Shown: positions 16,591 through 25,675 of the stretch, one piece after another
Layout of the letters: each line of letters starts with the position of its first letter
Numbering within the stretch: the first letter of the stretch is position 1
Source: Acinetobacter tianfuensis
Lineage (GTDB): Bacteria > Pseudomonadota > Gammaproteobacteria > Pseudomonadales > Moraxellaceae
Length of the DNA: 64,000 nucleotides
Assembly: GCF_003611465.1 (NCBI RefSeq)
Contig: NZ_RAXV01000002.1
Coordinates: forward strand, 1 to 64,000
Direction of reading: 5' to 3'
Translations under genes and position numbers: made by a program
Notes under the pieces: generated by a model
Databases searched by the model: none
What the model saw: only the letters and a program-made list of their open reading frames with translations
What the model was told of the DNA's origin: nothing

Positions 16591-17784
16591 TTAAAGTAAA
16601 TCTAAGCCATGAGAAAGGTCACCGATAATATCATCGATATCTTCTAAACCAACAGAAATACGGATTAAACCTTCTGAAATACCTGCCGCCTGCTTCGCTT
16701 CTGGTGACATACGGCCATGTGAAGTTGTCGCCGGATGTGTAATCGTCGATTTAGTATCGCCAAGGTTACTGGTGATAGACAAGAAACGCGTACTGTCGAT
16801 CACTTTCCAAGCCCCTTCACGGCCGCCTTTGGCAACGAATGATACGACTCCGCCAAAACCTGACTGCTGTTTTTTTGCAAGATCGTGGCCAGGGTGATTT
16901 GGCAAACCTGCATAATAAACTTTTTCAACATTTGGATGCACATCCAGCCATTCAGCAAGCTTTTGAGCGCTTGCACAATGCGCTTTCATACGCAGGCTTA
17001 ATGTCTCTAAACCTTTGAGGAAAATCCACGCATTAAATGGACTCATCGAATTACCCAGTGTACGGATGACACCTGTAATTTCTTCCATTAATTTTGCGCT
17101 GCCTACGACTGCACCGCCTAAAGCGCGGCCTTGGCCGTCAATATATTTAGTCGATGAATAGATGATTAAATCTGCGCCAAATTTAATCGGTTGCTGAAGT
17201 ACTGGCGTACAGAATGTATTGTCTACAGCAAATAACGCGCCATGCTCATGTGCAATATCTGCAATGGCTTGCAAGTCACCTACTTGAGCGAGCGGATTTG
17301 AAGGTGTTTCAATAAATAAAAGACGTGTATTCGGGCGGATCGCTTGCTTCCAGGCATCTAAATCATCCAAATCTACAAAAGTAACGTCAACACCGAATTT
17401 AATAACATATTTTTCAAACAGCGAAATAATTGAACCAAAGACTGCACGTGAACAAACCACATGATCGCCCGATTTCAAATATGCCAAAGTCACTGCGTGC
17501 ACACCCGCCATACCTGAACTTGTCGCAACTGCCGCTTCTGCGCCATCCAATACCGCCAAACGTTTTTCAAAAGCTTGAACGGTTGGGTTGGTATAGCGTG
17601 AATAGGTATTGCCTTCAATTTGTCCAGAAAATTTTGCTGCCGCATCTGCTGCACTTTCGCATACGAAAGAAGATGTGAGGAAAATTGGTTCGCTATGCTC
17701 ACCCTCTGCAGTACGTGTATGGCCTGTACGAATCGCTAAAGTGTCTAATTGATATTCGATATCGTCTTGTGGGTTCATCAGCAT
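16591..17784 (-). CDS. metZ: O-succinylhomoserine sulfhydrylase
   Basis: 397-residue PLP enzyme of the Cys/Met metabolism family. It joins sulfide with O-succinyl-L-homoserine to make homocysteine in the direct sulfhydrylation route to methionine. Typical segments are YSRYTNPTVQAFEKRLAVL, the ATSSGMAG cofactor-phosphate loop, VDNTFCTPVLQQP and the PLP-lysine in YSSTKYIDGQGR at about residue 210. The GxALGGAVVG stretch and C-terminal LIRISVGLEDIDDII fit MetZ rather than MetB; substrate choice (succinyl or acetyl ester) cannot be proved from sequence. An alternative start two codons downstream is equally possible. Monocistronic, divergent from the hydrolase at 17921. Confidence 0.9.
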   Translation of the reverse strand: MLMNPQDDIEYQLDTLAIRTGHTRTAEGEHSEPIFLTSSFVCESAADAAAKFSGQIEGNTYSRYTNPTVQAFEKRLAVLDGAEAAVATSSGMAGVHAVTLAYLKSGDHVVCSRAVFGSIISLFEKYVIKFGVDVTFVDLDDLDAWKQAIRPNTRLLFIETPSNPLAQVGDLQAIADIAHEHGALFAVDNTFCTPVLQQPIKFGADLIIYSSTKYIDGQGRALGGAVVGSAKLMEEITGVIRTLGNSMSPFNAWIFLKGLETLSLRMKAHCASAQKLAEWLDVHPNVEKVYYAGLPNHPGHDLAKKQQSGFGGVVSFVAKGGREGAWKVIDSTRFLSITSNLGDTKSTITHPATTSHGRMSPEAKQAAGISEGLIRISVGLEDIDDIIGDLSHGLDLL

Positions 17785-17920
17785 GAATTCAGTCTTTTAG
17801 ACTGCCTTTTGTGAATAATTGCCAACATTTTGAGCGCCTATGCTATTTAAGGTCAAGGCAAAATAAGCAAATATCGCTTAGACTTCGATCAAACCTGCTT
17901 GGACAAGGACAATTCCAAAA

Positions 17921-19030
17921 ATGCTTGCTCTTAAAAATAAGTTTAAGAACCAAAAAATTAAACTGAAGCATCTTTCTGCTCGCGTATTTAACAGCCAGTC
18001 ATTAGTGCTTTCACAAACAACGCTCTATGAAATCATTGAACGCTATAAACATTGTACCGTCCGCTATTACGCCTCCCCCAATAAACAATTTAAAGAGCCC
18101 TTAGTCTTTACAGCCCCGCTAGCGATCAATATGTCAATTTACGACTTATATCCATACCGGTCATTGGTTAAGCATTTCCAGCACAGCGGCTTTGATGTTT
18201 ATCTTTTAGAATGGAATAAGCTCAGCTACCAAGACCGTCATTTGAATTTTATGTCTTTTATTGATGACGCCTTACCGCATTGCATCAATTTTATTTGTAA
18301 GCATGCCAAATCAGAGCAGGTTTCATTGCACGGCTGGAGTATGGCTGGTATTTTTGTGACACTTTATACAGCATTGCACAATAACAAAGACTGCCGCATT
18401 AAAAATTTAATGGTGCTGGGCAGCCCAATTGACAGCTATGCTTCAGGGCGCGTCGGCAAACTGTTTAAAAACTTAAATCAGCTGATCTCACAAAATAAAA
18501 TCGTGCAGAAAACCTTATATCAAGGTCAAATTCCCAAACATTTCATTCACACCCCAGGGCTCATTAACGCATTAGGCTTTAAAATTATGGACCCAAAAGG
18601 CTGGTTTGACAGTCAAAAAAGCTTCCTGCTGAATCTGGAAAGTCCGCAATCCATTTATGAACACGCCACTATGGGACAGTTTTTAAATAACATGATTGAC
18701 TATCCTGGAGGAATTAATCAAGACATGGTGCTGAATCTTTGGCTGCAAAATCCGCTTAAGCAAGGCGTTATTCAGCTGCAAGACAAAGTTATCACATTAA
18801 AAAATATCAGCTGTCCGCTCATGGTTGGCGCAGGTTCCAGCGATCAAATTGTGACAGCCGAAGCATCTAAACCTTTAATAGAATTGACAAACAGTAAGGA
18901 TGTCACGTTTACTCTAATCCCTGGCGGTCATTTAGGCCTGATGTCCAGCCAAAAAAGCGCCAATACGTTTTGGCCTAAACTGACCGATTGGCTTACACAA
19001 AGATCGACGTTATTAGAAACAAAAAATTAG
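17921..19030 (+). CDS. PHA-synthase-like alpha/beta hydrolase
   Basis: 369 residues. The fold resembles polyhydroxyalkanoate synthase PhaC: an N-terminal helical region, VFTAPLAINMSIYDLYPYRS, FDVYLLEWNK, the elbow HGWSMAG with nucleophile S140, then SSDQIV and the C-terminal GGHLGLM histidine. True PhaC enzymes have Cys in the elbow (GxCxG-type), so with Ser here it is more likely a hydrolase, thioesterase or depolymerase-like relative than a polymer-forming synthase. No phaA, phaB or phasin gene is nearby. The dehydrogenase gene nine bases downstream is probably co-transcribed. Confidence 0.75.
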   Translation: MLALKNKFKNQKIKLKHLSARVFNSQSLVLSQTTLYEIIERYKHCTVRYYASPNKQFKEPLVFTAPLAINMSIYDLYPYRSLVKHFQHSGFDVYLLEWNKLSYQDRHLNFMSFIDDALPHCINFICKHAKSEQVSLHGWSMAGIFVTLYTALHNNKDCRIKNLMVLGSPIDSYASGRVGKLFKNLNQLISQNKIVQKTLYQGQIPKHFIHTPGLINALGFKIMDPKGWFDSQKSFLLNLESPQSIYEHATMGQFLNNMIDYPGGINQDMVLNLWLQNPLKQGVIQLQDKVITLKNISCPLMVGAGSSDQIVTAEASKPLIELTNSKDVTFTLIPGGHLGLMSSQKSANTFWPKLTDWLTQRSTLLETKN

Positions 19031-19039
19031 GGTTAAAAC

Positions 19040-19912
19040 ATGATTCAGTCAGCTGCATTTATTGGTTTGGGCGCAATGGGTTACCGCATGGCGGCGCATT
19101 TGCCTAAAACATTCGAAACCGTGTATGTCTGGAACCGTAATTTCGAAAAAGCCAAACAGCATGCAGCTGAATACGGAACTTTAGCCGTAGAATTAAACCA
19201 AGCCGTACAGGCAGATGTTATTTTCTCATGCTTACCGACAAGCGCGGACGTTGAAGCGCTGATCAGCAGCATTGAAATTAAAGCAGGTTCTATTTGGATA
19301 GACTGCACAAGCGGCGTACCCGACTCAGCGAAAAAACTCAGCACTCTATTTGAACAGCAGGGCGCAGCTTTTTTAGATGCGCCTGTTTCAGGACAAACCA
19401 TTGGCGCTGAAAATGCAACATTAACATTTATGATTGGCGGAAATACAACAGCTTTTGAGCAAGCTCTTCCAGCTATACAGGCAATGGGTAAACTCATTCA
19501 GCATGTAGGTGACTCTGGCGCTGGCTTTGCTGTAAAAGCAGTTAACAATATGTTAATGGCTGTAAACCTCTGTGCCGCTTCTGAAGGCCTGACTGCACTC
19601 AAAGCGCATGGCGTGAACCTGCATGCAGCCCTAGACTGCATTAATGCATCCAGCGGCAAAAGCAATGCGACCGAAACCATCTTACCCCAGCGTGTACTGA
19701 ACCGAAGTTTCCCATTAACCTTTGCACTTCCGCTGCTTGCAAAAGATACTGGTATTGCCGTAGATTTAATCCGCGAAGCCAAACTTTCTGCTCCAGTCAT
19801 TGCGCTTACGCAAAGTCTCGTACAAGCTGCCAATGGCACAGCCGAACCAAACAGTGACTTTTCAACTGTCGCAAAAATGTATGAATCATGGAGTAAAATT
19901 ACAATCGAGTAA
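19040..19912 (+). CDS. Beta-hydroxyacid dehydrogenase (HIBADH family)
   Basis: 290-residue NAD(P)-dependent oxidoreductase of the 3-hydroxyisobutyrate dehydrogenase/tartronate semialdehyde reductase/GlyR family. The Rossmann start FIGLGAMGYRMAAHL, the substrate motif DAPVSGQTIGAENATLTFMI and the catalytic lysine in AVKAVNNMLM (about 169) are present, followed by the all-helical C-terminal domain with LLAKDTGIAVDL. AGGGT precedes the ATG. It starts nine bases after the PHA-synthase-like gene. The exact beta-hydroxyacid used cannot be assigned; no valine-catabolism genes are adjacent. Confidence 0.88.
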   Translation: MIQSAAFIGLGAMGYRMAAHLPKTFETVYVWNRNFEKAKQHAAEYGTLAVELNQAVQADVIFSCLPTSADVEALISSIEIKAGSIWIDCTSGVPDSAKKLSTLFEQQGAAFLDAPVSGQTIGAENATLTFMIGGNTTAFEQALPAIQAMGKLIQHVGDSGAGFAVKAVNNMLMAVNLCAASEGLTALKAHGVNLHAALDCINASSGKSNATETILPQRVLNRSFPLTFALPLLAKDTGIAVDLIREAKLSAPVIALTQSLVQAANGTAEPNSDFSTVAKMYESWSKITIE

Positions 19913-19997
19913 TGACTCGCCATTGTACAAACATAATTAAACCGAATACTGTACTCATGTGAATACACACATTGTTACAAACACTGAGGAAACTCTC

Positions 19998-20270
19998 ATG
20001 AAAAAATTTATGGTTGCGGCCTTAACAGGTCTTGTAACATTTATTGGGGCAACTACTGGCACTGCGTTTGCCTCTGAACAGGAATGCCAAAAATTGAAGA
20101 ATGATCATGACGTGATTTATGCTTCTAAAGGATTCTGTTTTAAAGACCCAGAAGCTAAAGCGAAGTTCGGAAATGACAATTGTTATACAACTAAGCCGAA
20201 ATTTTCAGAAAAAGAGCAGCAGCGTCTTGACGCGATCAAAGAACGTCAGAAAGAATTGAACTGTAAATAA
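19998..20270 (+). CDS. Small exported YARHG-domain-like protein
   Basis: 90 residues from the ATG at 19998, which has GAGGAAACTCTC upstream; the longer reading from 19959 has no ribosome site. Signal peptide of about 24 residues ending at AFA, then a mature protein of about 66 residues. The stretch NDHDVIYASKGFCFKDPEAK followed by FSEKEQQRLDAIKERQ fits the YARHG domain, an extracellular or periplasmic module of unknown role. Four cysteines in the mature part (at CQK, FCF, NCY and NCK) could form two disulphides in the periplasm. It lies between the dehydrogenase and HIT genes. Confidence 0.75.
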   Translation: MKKFMVAALTGLVTFIGATTGTAFASEQECQKLKNDHDVIYASKGFCFKDPEAKAKFGNDNCYTTKPKFSEKEQQRLDAIKERQKELNCK

Positions 20271-20302
20271 TTACAGTCCAAAACAGCTTAAGGAATTTAG
20301 CA

Positions 20303-20716
20303 ATGGCTTATGATGATCAAAATATTTTTGCAAGAATTTTGCGCGGTGAATTACCGGCAATCAAGGTATATGAAGATGAACGTGTTCTTGCATTTATGGA
20401 CATTATGCCTCAAGCAGAAGGTCACACTTTAGTCATTCCAAAGTCACCTGCAGTTACCCTGCTCGACCTCGATCCGCAAGACGCAGCTTACACTATTCAA
20501 ATTGTGCAAAAAATTGCTCAAGCTATTGAAACTGCATTAGGCGCTAAGGGCATTGTCCTCATGCAGCTTTCTGGCGCATCTGCTGGCCAAACTGTTCCGC
20601 ATGTGCACTTCCATTTAATCCCAAGTTCAGTACATGAGCTTGGCAAGCATGCAGCTCAAATGGGCGATCAGGAAAAGATTAAAGCACTCGCGGAAAAAAT
20701 TAAAGCCGCGCTTTAA
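20303..20716 (+). CDS. HIT family protein
   Basis: 137-residue histidine-triad nucleotide-binding protein of the HinT type. It opens with the usual FARILRGELPAIKVYEDE, continues with AFMDIMPQAEGHTLVIPK and ends in the triad PHVHFHLIPS, whose central histidine is the catalytic nucleophile for hydrolysis of nucleoside phosphoramidates or dinucleotides. The protein is cytosolic and dimeric by family precedent. AAGGAATTTAGCA precedes the ATG, and a clear terminator follows. Confidence 0.93.
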   Translation: MAYDDQNIFARILRGELPAIKVYEDERVLAFMDIMPQAEGHTLVIPKSPAVTLLDLDPQDAAYTIQIVQKIAQAIETALGAKGIVLMQLSGASAGQTVPHVHFHLIPSSVHELGKHAAQMGDQEKIKALAEKIKAAL

Positions 20717-20748
20717 TCTTTAAAAATGCTGCAAATACAATTCTTTAG

Positions 20749-20773
20749 AAATGGGGCTTAGGCTCCATTTTTT
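20749..20773 (+). terminator. Terminator after HIT gene
   Basis: AAATGGGGC pairs with GCTCCATTT (nine pairs with one G-U) around a short loop and continues in Ts. Confidence 0.8.
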
Positions 20774-20860
20774 ATGGCTCAAATATACAAAAACCGCCCC
20801 AGAAAAAAATAGATCATATTATTTTCAATTAAAACTCAGAATAAAAAGCATCATTTACAG

Positions 20861-20891
20861 TTTGAAATATTTCATCTATTTGAAATATTTC
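20861..20891. promoter_or_regulatory. Twin palindromes upstream of porin gene
   Basis: TTTGAAATATTTC occurs twice, at 20861-20873 and 20879-20891, exactly 18 bases apart; each contains the perfect palindrome GAAATATTTC. The pair lies about 115 bases before the porin ATG, where a regulator would be expected. The binding protein is unknown. Confidence 0.55.
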
Positions 20892-21006
20892 CTTAATCTA
20901 ACTGTCTTATTTGTCATCAATACTTAGCTCCAACACAGGACGGCAGTAAAACTTTACAAAACTGCCAAATAAACCTTTTAGACATCTTGTCTTCATGGAG
21001 CAACAA

Positions 21007-22086
21007 ATGAAAAAAACTCTCTGCGCATTAGCAATTGGGGCAACAATTCTAACACCAGTAATGGCTGCAGCAGCTGATGTCAAAATCTATGGCCGTGCGC
21101 ATGTTTCTTTAGACTATTTAGATGATGGCAAAGATTATAACGAGTTCGGACTATCTTCAAATTCTTCACGTTTAGGCTTCAAAGTAGATCAAAAAATTAA
21201 TGACGACCTAAATGTTTTTGCACAAATTGAACAAGAAGTTAACTTCGCCAGCGGCAGCCAAGACAGCAAAGGCGTTGACTTCTCTACACGCGATACATTT
21301 GTAGGCCTAAAGAGTGCAGCTTACGGTCAAGCGCGTGTAGGCCGTTTTGACAGCCCATTTAAAGTAGCTCGCGGCCCAGTCAACTTTTTCGGCGACATGG
21401 TGGGTGACGTTCGTAACGTAACACGTGTAGGCAACCTAAAATTTGACGAACGCAATGAAAACACCATTGAATATAAATCACCAAAATTTGGCGGCGGTTT
21501 TAATGTTTTAGCAGCAATGTCTATGCATTCAGGCACACAAATTGATAAAGACAGCAATGGTGAAGGCATAGATGATAACAAAGCTTACGATCTTGCTTTA
21601 ACGTATAAAGAAGGCCCGATTGACTTCGCTGCTGCTTATGAAATGTACGATGAAAATGCAGCCAATGCCGCTGGCGGTGACAGCCGTGATGCGATCCGTA
21701 TTGCGGGCGCATATAAGTTTACAGAACAATTTAATCTAGGCGCGTTATATCAGCTTGCAAAACACGATAACGACACAGCAAACCCAGATGCTCAAGTCTT
21801 TGGCCTAGCTGGCGAATACAAGATCACGCCTAAAACATCTGTCCGCGGTGAATACTTCTACCGTGACGTAGATGCGGATGATGCAAATGCAAGTTTGATT
21901 GGTGTTGGCGTAGAACACAAACTTGACAGCACATTACGCGTTTATAGCAATTTGGCAACTGTCATCAATGATAAGAACTCTAAATTGAACCCTTGGAAAG
22001 AAGGCCGCAGCTTTGGTAATGGCGTAAGCGGTGTCGCAGATAAAAATGCAACTGCCCTTTCATTAGGTTTACGCTACGACTTCTAA
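21007..22086 (+). CDS. General porin (Gram-negative trimeric porin family)
   Basis: 359 residues from the ATG at 21007, with GGAG seven bases upstream; an in-frame ATG four codons earlier is too close to any ribosome site. Signal peptide MKKTLCALAIGATILTPVMAAAA, then a 16-strand-type barrel of the Porin_4 family starting DVKIYGRAHVSLDY and ending in a C-terminal phenylalanine (RYDF), the outer-membrane insertion signal. Conserved segments include SRLGFKVDQKINDDL, RDTFVGLKS and GQARVGRFDSPFK, where the last leads to constriction-loop sequence. Substrate preference is unknown. The gene has its own control region and terminator. Confidence 0.93.
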   Translation: MKKTLCALAIGATILTPVMAAAADVKIYGRAHVSLDYLDDGKDYNEFGLSSNSSRLGFKVDQKINDDLNVFAQIEQEVNFASGSQDSKGVDFSTRDTFVGLKSAAYGQARVGRFDSPFKVARGPVNFFGDMVGDVRNVTRVGNLKFDERNENTIEYKSPKFGGGFNVLAAMSMHSGTQIDKDSNGEGIDDNKAYDLALTYKEGPIDFAAAYEMYDENAANAAGGDSRDAIRIAGAYKFTEQFNLGALYQLAKHDNDTANPDAQVFGLAGEYKITPKTSVRGEYFYRDVDADDANASLIGVGVEHKLDSTLRVYSNLATVINDKNSKLNPWKEGRSFGNGVSGVADKNATALSLGLRYDF

Positions 22087-22108
22087 TTCAAAGCCAGCAC
22101 ATTGTACA

Positions 22109-22136
22109 AAAAAGAACATGCCCGCATGTTCTTTTT
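22109..22136 (+). terminator. Terminator of porin gene
   Basis: AAAAAGAACATG and CATGTTCTTTTT form a perfect 12-bp stem with a four-base loop and U-rich end, 22 bases after the porin stop. Confidence 0.88.
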
Positions 22137-22382
22137 GCATTTTAAGCCGTCCTCAGCATTTCTCTATGTGAACCAAGCCCATGCAGCTGCAGCATCTCCC
22201 ATACAGCCGCTCTTAACTGCTTATGCTATTCCCGAGCTCCCCGGCCAACACAGCCCGCAACTCTTCCATTTTTTAAAGCACTAAATAATTAAACACAGCG
22301 CATTCTTCTCACTGATTTTAAAATACGATTGTTTCGGTACATTTTAAACAAAAAACAAATCATTATTTTTTTAAATATAACT

Positions 22383-22490
22383 AATTTAGTCGGAATTATT
22401 TTCCAATTTATACCATTTTAGTTGGTTTTAATGATTATAAATATAAGCATTTTAGTAGGATTTAAAACGAAAAGATTTTAGTATGATTTT
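22383..22490 (+). repeat. Four copies of an ATTTTAGTNGGATTT-like motif before the cyd operon
   Basis: Within the very AT-rich 22137-22627 gap, TTTAGT recurs at 22385, 22417, 22451 and 22477, each time followed by a base and then (G/T)G(A/T)TT-like sequence; three copies share ATTTTAGT. Start-to-start distances are 32, 34 and 26 bases. The repeats share one orientation and end about 140 bases before cydP. They look like an array of binding sites rather than chance AT-richness. No other gene or RNA is supported in this gap. Confidence 0.55.
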
Positions 22491-22627
22491 TAAATAAACG
22501 TATTTTTAAGCTATTGTTTTATTTAATATAATTAATATATTTTTATTTAAACTGTTCAGGCTATTTCATTTTTAATGCATTTCGATTAATAATATAAGTA
22601 TAGTTTTGTAAAACAGGCTTTATTCGA

Positions 22628-22819
22628 ATGAGCTTAGTTCCAAAAAATATCAACCGAAAGGTCAGTCGTGAAATTGCAATCATATTAATAATTAAGATTG
22701 CGATTTTATTGACAATTAAACACATTTGGTTTGATGCCCCAACTATTCCCAAAAATTTTGACTCTCAAGTTGCCGAGCGCATAGCCGGCAGTCCATCCCA
22801 AATCAAGGAGACACGTTGA
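22628..22819 (+). CDS. cydP: Cytochrome bd oxidase small protein CydP
   Basis: 63 residues. A short basic N-terminus (NRKVSREI) is followed by one membrane helix ([20 protein letters not shown]) and a short soluble tail, the known layout of CydP, a small protein encoded ahead of cydAB in several proteobacteria and proposed to be linked to the bd oxidase. Its stop overlaps the cydA start by one base (TGATG), strong evidence for translational coupling. The ribosome-binding site is poor. Its function is not proven. Confidence 0.82.
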   Translation: MSLVPKNINRKVSREIAIILIIKIAILLTIKHIWFDAPTIPKNFDSQVAERIAGSPSQIKETR

Positions 22820-24405
22820 TGATTTCTGAAAGCGTGGTCGATCTTTCGCGGTTCCAATTTGCAATGACCGCGATGTATCACTTTATTTTTGTTCCGCTAA
22901 CTCTTGGTATGGCCTTTCTTCTTGCCATTATGGAAACCACTTATGTGATTTCCGGTAAAGAAATTTATAAAGACATGACCAAATTCTGGGGCAAACTCTT
23001 CGGTATTAACTTCGCTTTAGGGGTTACTACAGGCTTGACCATGGAATTTCAGTTCGGTACCAACTGGGCATATTACTCGCATTATGTCGGTGACATTTTT
23101 GGCGCCCCGCTGGCAATTGAAGGCTTAATGGCATTCTTCCTAGAATCAACCTTTATCGGCCTATTCTTCTTTGGCTGGGACCGCTTGTCTAAAGTTCAGC
23201 ATTTATGTGTGACTTGGCTGGTTGCTCTCGGCTCAAATATGTCCGCTCTCTGGATTTTGGTGGCCAACGGCTGGATGCAAAATCCAGTCGGTTCTGCCTT
23301 CAACTATGAAACCATGCGTATGGAAATGGTGGACTTCGGCGCACTGATTTTCAACCCTGTTGCTCAGGTGAAATTCGTACATACTGTTTCTGCAGGCTAT
23401 GTCACTGGCGCGATATTCGTACTTGCAATTTCAAGCTATTACATGCTGAAAAAACGCGATTTGCCATTCGCCCGCCGTTCATTTGCTATTGCAGCGGTTT
23501 TCGGTTTGGCTTCTACACTTTCAGTGATTTTACTGGGTGACGAATCTGGTTATGAAATTGGCGATGTACAAAAAACTAAACTGGCAGCCATTGAAGCTGA
23601 ATGGGAAACACATCCAGCGCCTGCACCATTTACTTTATTCGGTATTCCAAATAAAGAAACCATGACAACCGATTATGCGGTAAAAATCCCTTATGTCATG
23701 GGCATTATTGCAACACGCTCTACAACCAAAGAAGTGACTGGCATTAAAGACTTACTGGTACAGCATGAAGAACGTATCCGTAACGGTATGGTTGCATATT
23801 CACAGTTAGAAAAACTTCGTGCAGGTGACCAATCAGCTGAACTTAAAGCAGCATTTGCTGAATCTCAAAAAGATTTAGGCTATGGCTTACTGTTAAAAAA
23901 ATACACACCTAATGTCGTAGATGCTTCTGAAGCGCAAATTAAAGCAGCAGCGAAAGATACTATTCCACACGTACCAAGCTTGTTCTGGGCGTTCCGTGCA
24001 ATGGTTGCTTCAGGCTTCCTAATGCTACTTTTGTTCGCTTTGGCTGCCTTCGCTGTTGCAAAACGCAATGCTGAAAACAAACCTTGGCTGCTAAAATTTG
24101 CATTGTTCAGCTTACCGCTTCCATGGGTTGCCGCTCAAACTGGCTGGTATGTTGCAGAAGTTGGCCGTCAGCCTTGGACAATCGGTGAAGTGCTTCCTAC
24201 TCACCTTTCAGCATCCAGCTTAAGCACTGGTGACGTTTGGGGCTCTATCATTGCGCTTGCAGCTTTCTACACCGTGTTATTAATCATCGAAATGTATTTA
24301 ATGATCAAGTTCTCTCGTCTTGGCCCAAGCTCACTTCATACTGGTAAATACCATTTTGAAAAACTTGAAGCTGCCAATCAAGCAAATGAGGAGTCTAAAG
24401 CATGA
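22819..24405 (+). CDS. cydA: Cytochrome bd ubiquinol oxidase subunit I
   Basis: 528 residues from ATG 22819, eight bases after AAGGAG. This inner-membrane subunit carries hemes b558, b595 and d and oxidises quinol while reducing oxygen. Conserved helices include [20 protein letters not shown] near the N-terminus and [20 protein letters not shown]; the periplasmic Q-loop begins at [18 protein letters not shown] and is of the long type. C-terminal helices contain [20 protein letters not shown], the typical GWxxxE(V/M)GRQP signature. It is the main gene of a cydP-A-B-X-ybgE operon with overlapping starts. Confidence 0.97.
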   Translation: MISESVVDLSRFQFAMTAMYHFIFVPLTLGMAFLLAIMETTYVISGKEIYKDMTKFWGKLFGINFALGVTTGLTMEFQFGTNWAYYSHYVGDIFGAPLAIEGLMAFFLESTFIGLFFFGWDRLSKVQHLCVTWLVALGSNMSALWILVANGWMQNPVGSAFNYETMRMEMVDFGALIFNPVAQVKFVHTVSAGYVTGAIFVLAISSYYMLKKRDLPFARRSFAIAAVFGLASTLSVILLGDESGYEIGDVQKTKLAAIEAEWETHPAPAPFTLFGIPNKETMTTDYAVKIPYVMGIIATRSTTKEVTGIKDLLVQHEERIRNGMVAYSQLEKLRAGDQSAELKAAFAESQKDLGYGLLLKKYTPNVVDASEAQIKAAAKDTIPHVPSLFWAFRAMVASGFLMLLLFALAAFAVAKRNAENKPWLLKFALFSLPLPWVAAQTGWYVAEVGRQPWTIGEVLPTHLSASSLSTGDVWGSIIALAAFYTVLLIIEMYLMIKFSRLGPSSLHTGKYHFEKLEAANQANEESKA

Positions 24406-25547
24406 TCGAATATGAACTGCTCAAAATCATCTGGTGGGTGCTGGTTGGCGTATTGCTGATTGGCTTCGCCCTCACCGATGGCTTTGATATGGGCTCTATG
24501 GCGCTCATGCCTTTTGTAGGCAAAACTGATGACGAACGCCGCGCCGCAATCAATACGATTGCACCGCACTGGGACGGCAACCAAGTTTGGTTTATTACAG
24601 CAGGCGGCGCACTCTTTGCTGCATGGCCAATGGTATATGCAACAGCATTTTCAGGCATGTATTGGGCACTGCTCCTCGTGCTATTTGCCCTCTTCCTGCG
24701 TCCTGTAGGCTTTGACTACCGCTCTAAACTTGAAAATACCAAATGGCGTACTTCTTGGGATTGGGGCTTATGTATTGGCGGCGCTGTACCAGCTTTAGTA
24801 TTTGGTGTCGCTTTCGGCAACATGTTCTTAGGTGTACCGTTTACACTAGATGAAACTGTACGCTCTACATATACAGGCAGTTTCTTTGCCTTGCTTAACC
24901 CATTTGCATTGGTTTGCGGTTTAGTCAGCTTATCTATGCTGGCGGCGCACGGTGGCGCTTGGCTAATGATCCGGACTGACGGCGACTTACGCATGCGCTC
25001 TGCTAAAGCAACTCAAATCATGGGTATTGTTTACCTAGCAACTTTCTTGGCTGCTGGCGCATGGTTATACTTTGGCGGCATTCAAGGCTATACACTTGCA
25101 CAGCCGTTTGATACAAATGGGGTTGCCAACCCGCTTGCTAAAGAAGTCATCACCAATGCCAACCCGGGCTGGATGAACAACTACTCAGCTTACCCAATCA
25201 CAATGATTGCGCCAATTATGGGTCTTTTAGGCGGTCTAATTGTGGTGCTGGCTGCTGGTAAAAACAAAGCTGGCTTAAGCTTCCTTGGTTCAAGTTTAGC
25301 TGTTGTAGGCGCAATCCTTACAGCCGGTTTTGCGCTGTTCCCGTTCCTTATGCCTTCAAGCCTAAATCCAACAGTCAGCCTCACTATGTGGGATGCCGTA
25401 TCTAGCAAAAATACACTGACTGTTATGACTGTTGCAGCTTGTATCTTTGTACCGATTATTTTGTGCTACACCACTTGGTGCTACTACAAAATGTGGGGCG
25501 TTATCACTAAAAAACACATTCAAGAAAATACGCATAGCCTTTATTAA
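24402..25547 (+). CDS. cydB: Cytochrome bd ubiquinol oxidase subunit II
   Basis: 381-residue integral membrane partner of CydA with about eight or nine helices. Family marks are the N-terminal [40 protein letters not shown] and [15 protein letters not shown]. It overlaps cydA by four bases (ATGA). It stabilises the heme-carrying subunit in the inner membrane. The transcript continues into cydX after 23 bases. Confidence 0.97.
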   Translation: MIEYELLKIIWWVLVGVLLIGFALTDGFDMGSMALMPFVGKTDDERRAAINTIAPHWDGNQVWFITAGGALFAAWPMVYATAFSGMYWALLLVLFALFLRPVGFDYRSKLENTKWRTSWDWGLCIGGAVPALVFGVAFGNMFLGVPFTLDETVRSTYTGSFFALLNPFALVCGLVSLSMLAAHGGAWLMIRTDGDLRMRSAKATQIMGIVYLATFLAAGAWLYFGGIQGYTLAQPFDTNGVANPLAKEVITNANPGWMNNYSAYPITMIAPIMGLLGGLIVVLAAGKNKAGLSFLGSSLAVVGAILTAGFALFPFLMPSSLNPTVSLTMWDAVSSKNTLTVMTVAACIFVPIILCYTTWCYYKMWGVITKKHIQENTHSLY

Positions 25548-25570
25548 GGGCTATGCAAAGGAGATAAAAG

Positions 25571-25672
25571 ATGTGGTACTTTGCTTGGATTCTCGGTATT
25601 TTGATGGCATGTTTCGCAGGCGTACTCAGTGCGCTTTACATCGAACACCATCAGGATTTAGATGAGGAATAA
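25571..25672 (+). CDS. cydX: Cytochrome bd oxidase small subunit CydX
   Basis: 33 residues: a single hydrophobic helix (MWYFAWILGILMACFAGVLS) followed by an ALYIEHHQDLDEE tail. This is the classic CydX pattern (MWYFxWILG start), a single-pass subunit that binds CydA and is needed for stable oxidase in E. coli. AGGAGAT ends six bases before the ATG, 25571 being preceded by AAAAG. The gene is too short for ordinary gene finding and sits 23 bases after cydB and three bases before ybgE. Confidence 0.93.
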   Translation: MWYFAWILGILMACFAGVLSALYIEHHQDLDEE

Positions 25673-25675
25673 AAA

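Noticed and set aside
20898-20916. Possible Pho box before the porin gene (CTGTC...TGTCAT)
   Set aside because: The two half-sites are nine bases apart instead of eleven and the first is incomplete.
22102-22284. 60-residue open frame after the porin gene
   Set aside because: It starts inside the porin terminator hairpin, lacks a ribosome-binding site and has no family features.
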